This document shows, piece by piece, positions 6,833 to 14,669 of a stretch of DNA of 37,055 nucleotides. The stretch is from Paratissierella segnis. GTDB lineage: Bacteria; Bacillota; Clostridia; Tissierellales; Tissierellaceae. The DNA lies in assembly GCF_014385195.1 (NCBI RefSeq), contig NZ_JACRTG010000031.1:1-37055 (forward strand), written 5' to 3'. Both the position numbers and the translations under genes were made by a program. Position 1 is the stretch's first letter, and each line of letters starts with the position of its first letter. The notes under the pieces were generated by a model. That model ran no database searches and was not told the origin of the DNA. It was given only the letters and a program-made list of their open reading frames with translations.

Positions 6833-8023
6833 TTATTCCAATATATTCATTTCCCTGCCAACTTTTTCAAATGCTTTTACAGCTTCGTCTAATTGGTCCT
6901 TTGTATGTTCTGCCGTAACCATACATCTTACTCTCCCCGTACCCTTTGGTACCGTTGGAAATACGATGCCTGAAACGAAAACACCATTATCAAAAAGCTT
7001 TCTGCTAAATTCCATAGTCTTAGACTCTTCACCTATGATTACAGGAGTTATCGGAGTTTCACTATGTCCTGTATTGAAACCTAATTTACCCAGCTTTTCT
7101 TTAAAATATTTTGCATTATCCCATAACCTATCAGTGTATTCAGTGCTTTCCATCAGCATAGTTATAGCTTCAATTATAGCTCCTGTTGCAGCCGGTGGCA
7201 ATGAAGTTGAGAACAATACCGGTCTTGCTCTGTGGTTTAACCATTCATACATTGTTTTTGAGCCTGCCACATATCCTCCAACTACCCCTATTGCCTTAGA
7301 TAATGTACCTATTGAAAAATCAACTCTTCCATGCAAGCCAAAGTGATCAACGGTTCCTCTTCCGCTCTCTCCCAATACACCTGAGCCATGTGCGTCATCA
7401 ACATATGTCATTGCCTCATATTTTTCAGCTAATTCTACAATTTCCGGTAATTTGGCAATATCTCCGTCCATACTAAATACACCATCTGTAATAATCAAGA
7501 TGTTTTTATATTTCTTTCTGCTTTCCTTTAAAATAGCTTCCAAGCTGTCCATATCCGAATGTTTATAAATTCCTTTATTTGCCTTGGAAAGTCTGGAGCC
7601 ATCAATAATAGATGCATGATTTAATTCATCGGATATTATAATATCGCCTGCCTCTGTGATAGCTTGAATTGTACCGGCATTACAGTTAAATCCCGATTGA
7701 TAAACAAATGCCGCTTCTTCTCTTTTAAATTCAGCCAAGATAGTCTCTAAATCCTCTAGAAGTTTATAATTACCAATAATAGTTCTAACTGCTCCTGCCC
7801 CTACCCCATAATCCTCAATAGCCTTAATAGAAGCTTGTTTAAGCCTGGGATGGTTTGCAAAGCCAAGATAGTTGTTAGATGATAAATTGATTACCTTTTT
7901 GCCGTCTAGTATAACCTCTGATTGGCTTGGAGTTTCAAGTACAGGCAATTTCCTATACACACCCTGTTCTTTTAGCTCCTCAATTTTTTCCTTTAAAAAG
8001 GTTAACTCATGCACATTTGACAT
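6833..8023 (-). CDS. kbl: Glycine C-acetyltransferase (2-amino-3-ketobutyrate CoA ligase)
   Basis: This 396-aa PLP enzyme of the alpha-oxoamine synthase family would cleave 2-amino-3-ketobutyrate with CoA to glycine and acetyl-CoA in threonine breakdown. Visible motifs are SSNNYLGFANHPR, GVGAGAVRTIIGN, VYQSGFNCNAG, DELNHASIIDG, ITDGVFSMDGD, VDDAHGSGVLG and the PLP-lysine segment GTLSKAIGVVGG. GGGAGG precedes the ATG at 8023. No threonine dehydrogenase is nearby. The alternative is another member such as 8-amino-7-oxononanoate synthase, but no biotin genes are near and the overall match favours Kbl. Confidence 0.9.
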   Translation of the reverse strand: MSNVHELTFLKEKIEELKEQGVYRKLPVLETPSQSEVILDGKKVINLSSNNYLGFANHPRLKQASIKAIEDYGVGAGAVRTIIGNYKLLEDLETILAEFKREEAAFVYQSGFNCNAGTIQAITEAGDIIISDELNHASIIDGSRLSKANKGIYKHSDMDSLEAILKESRKKYKNILIITDGVFSMDGDIAKLPEIVELAEKYEAMTYVDDAHGSGVLGESGRGTVDHFGLHGRVDFSIGTLSKAIGVVGGYVAGSKTMYEWLNHRARPVLFSTSLPPAATGAIIEAITMLMESTEYTDRLWDNAKYFKEKLGKLGFNTGHSETPITPVIIGEESKTMEFSRKLFDNGVFVSGIVFPTVPKGTGRVRCMVTAEHTKDQLDEAVKAFEKVGREMNILE

Positions 8024-8038
8024 ATTCTTACCTCCCTG

Positions 8039-8146
8039 TTATTTTAAAAATATTGATTGTCCACCAATGAAATTAAAGATTTCGATTGGATCATCCGGAA
8101 CCAATATATCAAGGTGGAAAACATTTATCTTCTTATAGTATAACAT
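8039..8146 (-). CDS. Possible small protein, 35 aa, between queG and kbl
   Basis: This minus-strand ORF starts at ATG 8146 and reads MLYYKKINVFHLDILVPDDP, then IEIFNFIGGQSIFLK. An AGGAAG site lies 3-4 bases in front, which is tight. It begins 8 bases after the queG stop codon and ends 15 bases before kbl, so it fits between the two in one transcript. Composition is protein-like, but I recognise no family. The same stretch also holds short inverted repeats (ATTGG with CCAAT), so it could instead be an untranslated leader of kbl. Confidence 0.35.
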   Translation of the reverse strand: MLYYKKINVFHLDILVPDDPIEIFNFIGGQSIFLK

Positions 8147-8153
8147 AATCTTC

Positions 8154-9185
8154 CTATCCATCATCAGACTTATATAAAAAATTATTAATAGCATATTTTA
8201 CATAAGCATCAAAAAATGGATTTTCTTCTTTTATTACTTCATATATTATTTCAATGTTTCCCTCATCTTTCATATTGCCAAGTGCAATTAAAGCATTCCT
8301 TTTTAATACATTTTTGCCTCTCCAGCTGCCTGCCATGTCTCCATATTTTTCTTTGAACTCTCTGTTTGACATTTTCATTAATTCCTCAATATCAACATAT
8401 CCCTTTGTAATATTTGGTATAAACTCACTGTGTCGAGAATATCTAATATGTTTGTTTTTAGGGCAAATTTTTTGACAAGCATCACACCCATATATCATTA
8501 TACCCATTTTTTTCATAAGTCCATAGTCTATATTATTTTTAGTTTGAGTCAAATAAGATATACATTTCCTAGCATTTAATCTATAAGGAGATTCCAAAGC
8601 ACCGGCAGGGCAAGCACGCAAACATAAATCGCAGTCTCCGCACTCTTCATCTATTGCTGTGTCAAATGAGTTAAATTTTATATCAGTTAAAATATACCCT
8701 AAGAATATGAAGGAACCATATTTATCATTTATTATATTTGTATTCTTGCCATAATATCCTATGCCCGCTTTATAAGCAAGCTCCCTTTCTACCAATGGAC
8801 CGGTATCTACAAAATATTTATATTCAAAGTCAATTTCTTTTTTTATTTCCTTTATCAGTTCCTCAATTTTTAGTTTTAATACTCTATGATAATCAATTCC
8901 CCATGATGATTTTGAGAGAAAGCCTTTGATCTTATAGTTACATTTTTGAGTATAATCAACATTATATGATAAGCCTATTACGATTATAGAATTACAATTT
9001 GGCATTGTTAATTTAGGATTTATCCTCTTTTCTAAATCCTTCTCTTCAAATTCGGTGGCAATTGAATTGTCTTTCCTACGTGTTAAATAATCATCTATTC
9101 TCATTAAAGGTTCTGCATCCGTAAAACCTATAATATCAATATTCAATTTTTCTGATTTCATTTTTATAAATTCTTTAATATCCAT
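8154..9185 (-). CDS. queG: Epoxyqueuosine reductase QueG
   Basis: Catalyses the last step of queuosine synthesis, reducing epoxyqueuosine in tRNA with cobalamin and two [4Fe-4S] clusters. The N-terminal DUF1730 region (about 50-140) is present. Two ferredoxin-like cysteine motifs follow, CGDCDLCLRACPAGAL and YGCDACQKICPKN. A short HEAT-like C-terminal region has NALIALGNMKDEGNIEIIYE. ATG at 9185 has AAGGG nine bases ahead. A TTG at 9194 in the same frame overlaps that site. Length of about 343 aa is usual. No other queuosine genes are near. Its cobalamin need fits the riboswitch-controlled corrinoid uptake system in this window. Confidence 0.93.
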   Translation of the reverse strand: MDIKEFIKMKSEKLNIDIIGFTDAEPLMRIDDYLTRRKDNSIATEFEEKDLEKRINPKLTMPNCNSIIVIGLSYNVDYTQKCNYKIKGFLSKSSWGIDYHRVLKLKIEELIKEIKKEIDFEYKYFVDTGPLVERELAYKAGIGYYGKNTNIINDKYGSFIFLGYILTDIKFNSFDTAIDEECGDCDLCLRACPAGALESPYRLNARKCISYLTQTKNNIDYGLMKKMGIMIYGCDACQKICPKNKHIRYSRHSEFIPNITKGYVDIEELMKMSNREFKEKYGDMAGSWRGKNVLKRNALIALGNMKDEGNIEIIYEVIKEENPFFDAYVKYAINNFLYKSDDG

Positions 9186-9202
9186 ATGAACCAACCCTTC
9201 AA

Positions 9203-9292
9203 AGCTCTACCACAGCAAAACTCTTCAATCTTAGTTCTTCACTCTTCACTTTTATTTAATCGCGAAACTGCTGAACTGTGAATTGTGAATTC
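9203..9292. repeat. Dispersed intergenic repeat, partial copy
   Basis: The AGCTCTACCACAGCAAAACT stretch and the following CTTAGTTCTTCACT... to GTGAATTGTGAATT match the second half of the longer copies at 30644-30781 and 34274-34386. The heptamer GTGAATT (reverse of AATTCAC) closes it. It lies upstream of queG. Confidence 0.65.
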
Positions 9293-9348
9293 TCTTATAA
9301 ATTATAGCATATAATTGTAACCTTTTTGTACTATTTGAATAGGCAAAC

Positions 9349-9570
9349 TTATGTTATAATAAATGCAGCTGTTGTAATAAAACTTTTACAGTTTTATTTT
9401 TATGCATTTATTGAAACGGTGTGTAGCAATCCAATCGGAGGATTGCATTTATGTTATAATAAATGCAGTTGTTGTAATAAAACTTTTACAGTTTTATTTT
9501 TATGCATTTATTGAAACGGTGTGTAGCAATTCGATTGGCGAATTGCACTTATGTTATAATAAATGCAGCT
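9349..9570 (+). repeat. 100-bp tandem repeat, two full units and a 22-bp partial, structured
   Basis: The string TTATGTTATAATAAATGCAG starts at 9349, 9449 and 9549, giving an exact 100-bp period. Each full unit has a stem AATAAATGCA/TGCATTTATT enclosing AATAAAAC/GTTTTATT, then a separate stem-loop (9426-9446 and 9526-9546). The two units differ in that stem-loop, yet pairing is kept: C-G at 9431/9441 becomes T-A at 9531/9541. Each junction has an extended -10 TGTTATAAT. The last one lies 34 bases before the rodA ATG and probably supplies its promoter. Confidence 0.9.
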
Positions 9571-9593
9571 AAGAAAATAAAAGGAAGTAGAAA

Positions 9594-10706
9594 ATGTTTA
9601 ATCTAAAGAAAAAGTCTTTTAAAAAATTTGATTTTTTATTGCTGTTTTCAGTTATTGCTTTGTGTATTTACGGTTTAATAATGATAAAATCAGCTACATT
9701 AAGTTTTGAATCGTCAAAACAAGTTAAAACGCAGGCAATTTCCACTATATTGGGATTATTTGTTATACTTATATTGATTCTTTTAGATTATGAAGTCCTA
9801 TCTAAATTGTATATTCCTATATATGTAGTATGCAATTTATTATTGATTGTAGTTCTTTTTAAAGGTGTCGGGGATGAACAATGGGGTGCAAGATCTTGGC
9901 TATATATAGGTAAGTTCGGGTTTCAACCTGCAGAGTTTGTTAAAGTAGGTCTCATCATATCTTTAGCAAAATTTATAGACATTAATAAGGAAAGAATTAA
10001 TGAGCCTTTTACTTTACTAAAGGTTTTAGCATTTGCATTTTTGCCGGTATTACTTATCCTTAAACAACCTGATGCGGGAACTGCAATAGTTTTTGTATTT
10101 TTTATTGCAATTATGCTTTTTGCAGCTGATGTGAAATGGAAATATATCGGCATGGCAATTATTGCAGGGGTTGCCAGTTTACCTATATTGTGGTTTAAGC
10201 TGGATGAGTTTCAGCGAAATAGAATATTTAACTTTCTTGACCCCGAGAGAGATATGTCCAATACAGGATATCAAGCAATGCAAGGTAAAATTGCAATCGG
10301 AAGCGGGAAGGTCTTTGGAAGAGGACTATTTCAAGGGGTATACACTCAATACAATTATATTCCGGAGAAGCAGACAGATTTTATTTTTGCTGTAATCGGA
10401 GAAGAGCTAGGTTTTTTGGGAGGAATAGTTCTCATATTATTGTACCTTATAATGCTTCAAAGAATGATTAAAATTGCAAAAAATAGTACAGACACCTTTG
10501 GCTCATGTATGTGTATAGGTATTGTTGCAATGTTTTTATTTCATATATGGGAGAATATCGGCATGACCATAGGACTGATGCCCATTACAGGTATACCTTT
10601 ACCTTTCCTAAGCTATGGGGGTACATTTCAACTGGTAAACATGATATGCATAGGAATAGTTTTGAGCGTGGGACTCCACAGAGAAGGATTAACCTTTGAT
10701 AAGTGA
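9594..10706 (+). CDS. rodA: SEDS family peptidoglycan polymerase RodA/FtsW
   Basis: This 370-aa protein has about ten membrane helices. It belongs to the SEDS glycosyltransferases that polymerise lipid II with a partner class B PBP. Markers are YGLIMIKSAT near the N-terminus, GARSWLYIGKFGFQPAEFVKVG, LKQPDAGTAIVF, YIPEKQTDFIFAVIGEELGFLGG and the C-terminal LPFLSYGGT motif. ATG at 9594 has AAGGAAG ahead. RodA (elongation), FtsW and SpoVE cannot be separated with certainty; length and the GARSWL block suit RodA. It stands alone, without mreBCD or a PBP gene, behind the 100-bp repeat. Confidence 0.88.
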   Translation: MFNLKKKSFKKFDFLLLFSVIALCIYGLIMIKSATLSFESSKQVKTQAISTILGLFVILILILLDYEVLSKLYIPIYVVCNLLLIVVLFKGVGDEQWGARSWLYIGKFGFQPAEFVKVGLIISLAKFIDINKERINEPFTLLKVLAFAFLPVLLILKQPDAGTAIVFVFFIAIMLFAADVKWKYIGMAIIAGVASLPILWFKLDEFQRNRIFNFLDPERDMSNTGYQAMQGKIAIGSGKVFGRGLFQGVYTQYNYIPEKQTDFIFAVIGEELGFLGGIVLILLYLIMLQRMIKIAKNSTDTFGSCMCIGIVAMFLFHIWENIGMTIGLMPITGIPLPFLSYGGTFQLVNMICIGIVLSVGLHREGLTFDK

Positions 10707-10712
10707 AAATAC

Positions 10713-10750
10713 AAGGGAACTTATACTATATGAAATAGCCTAGTTCCCTT
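10713..10750. terminator. Bidirectional terminator between rodA and the dipeptidase gene
   Basis: A perfect 9-bp stem, AAGGGAACT / AGTTCCCTT, closes a 20-base loop between two convergent genes. A T-rich stretch follows on the minus strand. The plus-strand tail is weaker. Confidence 0.7.
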
Positions 10751-10758
10751 ATATAACC

Positions 10759-11739
10759 TTATTTCATTGTATCTTGAATAACTCTTAATGTATTCTTATA
10801 TGCAAGCTTTTCTAACAAATCATCACTCCAGCCGTCCCTCTTAAGAGCAGCGAAGAGCAGCGGCATCTTATCAACACTATCTATTTCAAGCGTTCCGCTT
10901 ACACCGTCGAAATCGGTCCCGATAGCCAAAATATCATCTCCACCTTTATTTCTTATATAATTAAGATGCTTGACTAACAATTCTATAGAGCTGTATCTTA
11001 CCTTAGGGTTTTCATTTAAGAATGTTGGTGAAAAATTAATTCCGGTAATCCCACCTTTTTCTGCAAGAACTTTAATCATTTCATCTGTCAAATTTCTCTT
11101 ATGAGGGGAAAGGGTTCTGGAATTTGAATGGGATGCAACAAATGGCTTCTTGCTCATCTCTGCCACATCATAAAATCCACCGTCGGATAAGTGAGATACA
11201 TCGATTATCATTCCAAGTTCATTCATATATTCTATTGCTTCTTTGCCAAACTTTTTAAGTCCAGAATTCATAGTAGTCGGATCATCAGAATTAGGAAATC
11301 CGAAACAATTCTCAAAGTTCCACGTCAAAGTTATCAGCCTTATCCCCAGATCATAATACTTATTTAGCTTCTCAAAACTCCCTTCAACACTTCTTCCATC
11401 TTCAATAGTAAGTAATGCAGACATTTTTCCCATTGAATCATTTTTTACAATATCCTCATAATTATACGCCATTGAGATAATCTCTTCATTTTCCTCTACT
11501 GATCTTTTTAAAGTATTTACACAATTTTTAATATAGATATCGTCCTCAACATATTCTTTATGTTCTTTCTCAAACATTTCTTTCTGTAACAAAAATACTG
11601 CAAAAAATTGCGCCATGGTATTTCCTTTTTTCATTCTGTTAAAATCTATGCTTGCAATGGAATTAGACTTAAGTGTCTGACTTCCTGTGGGATCAGGCAC
11701 ATTCATCAATGTATCGCAATGCATATCAATATACTTCAT
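10759..11739 (-). CDS. Membrane dipeptidase (peptidase family M19)
   Basis: This 326-aa zinc hydrolase is related to renal dipeptidase and would split dipeptides, including some with D-residues. Metal and active-site segments visible are DMHCDTL (His-x-Asp) at the N-terminus, LLTIEDGRSVEG with the bridging glutamate, MIIDVSHLSDGGFYDV, FVASHSNSRTLSPHKRNLTDEM and LAIGTDFDGVSG. Length is close to the bacterial family norm. There is no signal peptide, so it probably acts in the cytoplasm despite the family name. A GGGGAGGAT site precedes the ATG at 11739. It is a single gene. Confidence 0.92.
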   Translation of the reverse strand: MKYIDMHCDTLMNVPDPTGSQTLKSNSIASIDFNRMKKGNTMAQFFAVFLLQKEMFEKEHKEYVEDDIYIKNCVNTLKRSVEENEEIISMAYNYEDIVKNDSMGKMSALLTIEDGRSVEGSFEKLNKYYDLGIRLITLTWNFENCFGFPNSDDPTTMNSGLKKFGKEAIEYMNELGMIIDVSHLSDGGFYDVAEMSKKPFVASHSNSRTLSPHKRNLTDEMIKVLAEKGGITGINFSPTFLNENPKVRYSSIELLVKHLNYIRNKGGDDILAIGTDFDGVSGTLEIDSVDKMPLLFAALKRDGWSDDLLEKLAYKNTLRVIQDTMK

Positions 11740-11920
11740 ATTATCCTCCCCTTTATTTAATTATATTCTTCCGCTTACATGATAATTATATTATATCGAA
11801 GCTTATTCAATTACACCAGTACTTTATATCGAACAATTCCTCACTATCTTTTAAAAAGCAGAGATCTTTCGTTCCACTCATGATGAAACCAATGTTAATA
11901 ATTATTATACTAAATTTTTT

Positions 11921-11942
11921 ATATGTCATAATAATGACATAT
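11921..11942. promoter_or_regulatory. Palindrome upstream of the acidic lipoprotein gene
   Basis: ATATGTCAT AATA ATGACATAT is a perfect 9-bp inverted repeat with a 4-base spacer, about 75 bases before the lipoprotein start. Size and symmetry fit a dimeric regulator site. There is no T-tract, so it is not a clear terminator. The regulator is unknown. Confidence 0.45.
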
Positions 11943-12016
11943 TTATAAACTAAACTATAGATAAGTTAATGAGAAAGATATTAACTAAGAATAATTATTT
12001 TATAGGAGGAAAGAAA

Positions 12017-12286
12017 ATGAAATTTAAAAAATTGCTATTAGTAGCTATTATGATAACTAGCATGGTGGCTGTAACAGCATGCGGAGGAAATACTGATGGT
12101 GAACAACCCGGAGATAATCCTGAAAACCCACCAGTTACTGATGAAACATTAAGTCCCGATGTAGATGAACCTGAGGACAATTCAGAACTTAATGAACCTG
12201 AAAACCCTGATGAAGCTACAGATCCTACGGGAGATGTAAATTCCGATGAAAATGCAGAACCTAATGAAGAAACAGTTACTCCATAA
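12017..12286 (+). CDS. Small acidic, low-complexity lipoprotein, 89 aa
   Basis: A strong AGGAGG lies in front of ATG 12017. The protein starts with a lipoprotein signal: MKFKKLLLVAIMITSMVAVT followed by the lipobox cysteine (AC, then GGN). The remaining 65 or so residues consist almost only of D, E, N, P, T, G, S and A, with repeated PENP and PDVDEPED motifs and no lysine or arginine. No fold or family is recognisable. It would be membrane-anchored and disordered, perhaps a surface spacer or cation-binding tail (inference). Its own hairpin terminator (12350-12384) suggests a single-gene unit. An upstream ATG at 11969 lacks a good ribosome binding site. Confidence 0.8.
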   Translation: MKFKKLLLVAIMITSMVAVTACGGNTDGEQPGDNPENPPVTDETLSPDVDEPEDNSELNEPENPDEATDPTGDVNSDENAEPNEETVTP

Positions 12287-12349
12287 GATAAATACTTATA
12301 CTGCAACTTCTACTTCATACTTCCCCTCTTTTTTATTTTAGATAGATTA

Positions 12350-12384
12350 GAAAAAGCATGCTTAATTTATTAGTATGCTTTTTC
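12350..12384. terminator. Bidirectional terminator after the acidic lipoprotein gene
   Basis: GAAAAAGCATGCT pairs with AGTATGCTTTTTC (one wobble) around an 8-base loop. The A/T-rich flanks give a T-tract on either strand, so it can also serve the convergent histidine kinase gene. Confidence 0.8.
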
Positions 12385-12405
12385 CCATTTAAAATCATTT
12401 TTATA

Positions 12406-13800
12406 TTACATAACTATCTCTACACGTAAACCCATTTCTTCGTCATTATTAATGCTTAAGCTTCCATTGTGAGCCTCTACTATGTTTTTACTAATTGTAA
12501 GACCTAAACCGGCGCCGGAAGTCCTCTTCCTGCTACGGTCAACTTTATAAAATCTTTCAAATACATACGGAAGGTGTTCTTCCTCAATACCGGGTCCGGA
12601 ATCAACTATTGTAAGGACAAAGTTTTTATCCAATGATTTTTCCAAGCATACCTGAAGCTTCCCATTGTAAGGCATATGCCTTATGGCATTATCCAATATA
12701 TTTATAAGCATCTGTCTAAAACGCTCTTGATCAACATCTGCAGTAATTGAAGAATCTAACATTTTCTCCACTACAATTTTCTTCTCCTTAAGTTGGAAAT
12801 CCATTTGAAGAAATACATCATCTATCAAATCACCTATATTGTTTGTAGTTAGATTCAATTTGACAAGCTTTTTCTCAAAAGATGAAAGAACAATCAACTC
12901 TTCCACCATCTTTCCCAACCTCTTTGATTCATCAATTGCAATTTTTATAAAACTTTCTACCTGATTCTCCGGAACTACTCCATCCAATATTCCCTGCATG
13001 AAATTTTGAATGGTAGTTAAAGGTGTTTTTAACTCATGTGATACATTTGCTATTGAGTCCTTACGGAGCTCCTCTAACTCTTGAATCTTATCTGCCATGT
13101 GATTTAATGAGTGTCCCAACTCTGCTATCTCATCATTACCTTTAATAGTAATCGATTCTGAAAAGTCCCCTTTTGATATATTATTGGCTATCTTGCTCAT
13201 GTGAATCAACGGAATAGTAAATTTTCGAGATACAAAAACGATTATCAATGTCATAGGTATACTTATGGCTATAAATATTAACAATATGGACTTGTTGACC
13301 TTAGAAGTGACCAATTCCACATTTACCACAGGGCTATAGATTAAGACTTCTCCCATTAATTTCCCATTAAACCTCAAGGGTACAGATACGGTCATCATCT
13401 GAACATCCCGTTCTTCCTCCTCTATTTCAAAGTATGCAATGAAGTAGTCCTTTTCTACCTCTTGATCTACACTTCCGGAACGATTTGAGCTAATTGGTTT
13501 TCTCCCGAAACCTTCTATACTCCCCATCTCTTGGTCTTCAACAATTAATGATATTCCTAACTTGTCCTCATTTTGAATCATGTTTAGGGTATTGGTAAAA
13601 TATTCGGTGGAAATTTTATCTTCCAACAACATAGAAAACAATCTATATACCTGAAATGCTTTTTGCTCAAGAAATTCCTTTCTCTGCCCGTAAATTTCTT
13701 GTTTTACTAAATGGCTAACCCCACCGGCTATTAATAGTAAACTTAGAATAGTGACCGCCATATATGTGAATAGGAACTTTTTAGTTATAGACTTAAACAT
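12406..13800 (-). CDS. Two-component sensor histidine kinase
   Basis: This 464-aa membrane kinase pairs with the OmpR-type regulator just upstream. Helix 1 is near residues 10-30, an extracellular sensor of roughly 140 residues follows, then helix 2 around 175-195 and a HAMP domain. The phospho-acceptor box is SIANVSHELKTPLTT. The ATPase domain has NAIRHMP (N box), DSGPGIEEEHLPYVFERFYK (G1/F box) and SGAGLGLTISKNIVEAHNG (G2). I start at MFKSITKKF (13800), which has GGTGGAGAAAG in front; a longer frame starting at 13827 overlaps the regulator. The start lies 8 bases inside the end of the regulator gene, so the two are translationally coupled. The signal is unknown. Confidence 0.92.
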   Translation of the reverse strand: MFKSITKKFLFTYMAVTILSLLLIAGGVSHLVKQEIYGQRKEFLEQKAFQVYRLFSMLLEDKISTEYFTNTLNMIQNEDKLGISLIVEDQEMGSIEGFGRKPISSNRSGSVDQEVEKDYFIAYFEIEEEERDVQMMTVSVPLRFNGKLMGEVLIYSPVVNVELVTSKVNKSILLIFIAISIPMTLIIVFVSRKFTIPLIHMSKIANNISKGDFSESITIKGNDEIAELGHSLNHMADKIQELEELRKDSIANVSHELKTPLTTIQNFMQGILDGVVPENQVESFIKIAIDESKRLGKMVEELIVLSSFEKKLVKLNLTTNNIGDLIDDVFLQMDFQLKEKKIVVEKMLDSSITADVDQERFRQMLINILDNAIRHMPYNGKLQVCLEKSLDKNFVLTIVDSGPGIEEEHLPYVFERFYKVDRSRKRTSGAGLGLTISKNIVEAHNGSLSINNDEEMGLRVEIVM

Positions 13801-14503
13801 CTTTCTCCACCTCAAATTTGTATCCAACTCCCCAGACAGTTTTTATTGCCCAGCTTTGCTTGGTTTTACTTTTTAGTCGTTTGCGTAATCGCTTGATATA
13901 TACATCTATAACACGATCTTCCCCGTCAAAATCCAATCCCCATATACCTTCAATCAAATCGTCTCTGGTAAAGACCTGATTAGGATGCATCATCAAATGT
14001 TGAAGTAGCTGTAATTCTCTTCTGGGTATATTGACTATTTCTCCATTTAAATATGCAACAAAAGCATCAATATCAAATACCAAATTGTCATATTCTAATC
14101 TATTAGCTTCTCTGCTTTGTATCTCTTCATGGTCCAATTCTCGGCGACGTAGCGTTGCAAGAACCCGTGCAATTAGTTCATGTATTTCAAATGGCTTGGT
14201 TATATAATCATCTGCTCCCAAGTGTAAGCCTTTTATCTTCTCATCCAGACCTCCTTTGGCCGTAAGCATTATTATTGGTGTATAACTTATCTCTCTGATT
14301 TTTTTACATATCTCATACCCGTCTAACCCAGGCAGCAACAAATCCAATAACACCAGATCATATTTATTTTTTAAGAAACTTTCCCATGCCTCTAATCCAT
14401 CACCAAAATCAGTTACTATAAAGCTTTCATTTTCTAAATAGAGTTTAACAATCCTACAAATATTTATATCATCTTCTACAAGGAGTATTCTTTTTTCGCT
14501 CAT
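13793..14503 (-). CDS. OmpR/PhoB family response regulator
   Basis: A 236-aa regulator with a receiver domain (about 1-120) and a winged-helix DNA-binding domain (about 140-235). In the receiver, EDD near the start, the phospho-acceptor aspartate in YDLVLLDLLLPGLDG and the lysine in ADDYITKPFEIHELIARV are all present. The C-terminal domain has PRRELQLLQHLMMHPNQVFTRDDLIEGIWG and DRVIDVYIKRLRKRL, typical of the family. I start at MSEKRILLV (14503) because AAGGTGA lies seven bases before it. The upstream ATG at 14527 is less likely. It overlaps the kinase gene by 8 bases. Confidence 0.93.
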   Translation of the reverse strand: MSEKRILLVEDDINICRIVKLYLENESFIVTDFGDGLEAWESFLKNKYDLVLLDLLLPGLDGYEICKKIREISYTPIIMLTAKGGLDEKIKGLHLGADDYITKPFEIHELIARVLATLRRRELDHEEIQSREANRLEYDNLVFDIDAFVAYLNGEIVNIPRRELQLLQHLMMHPNQVFTRDDLIEGIWGLDFDGEDRVIDVYIKRLRKRLKSKTKQSWAIKTVWGVGYKFEVEKDV

Positions 14504-14598
14504 TAACTTCACCTTTTCTAATATCATATTCTTCCTTTATAATAACAAAATGAGTTAATTGTTACAAATTCCTATATTTTCCCTTAAACTCTCATGAA

Positions 14599-14641
14599 AA
14601 ATCTACCTCTATATCATATTATCATATAGAAAGGTAGATTT
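14599..14641 (-). terminator. Terminator of dapA
   Basis: AAATCTACC pairs with GGTAGATTT, and an inner TCTATAT/ATATAGA extends the stem. On the minus strand TTTTTC follows. It lies 29 bases past the dapA stop. Confidence 0.8.
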
Positions 14642-14669
14642 CTCAAATTGTAAATATATTTTCTTAGCT

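Noticed and set aside
9326..9514. 62-codon plus-strand frame
   Set aside because: It is a shadow read through the 100-bp tandem repeat. Cys/Tyr-rich composition and no ribosome site argue against it.
11995..12306. 103-codon minus-strand Ser/Gly-rich frame
   Set aside because: It is the antisense shadow of the acidic lipoprotein gene.
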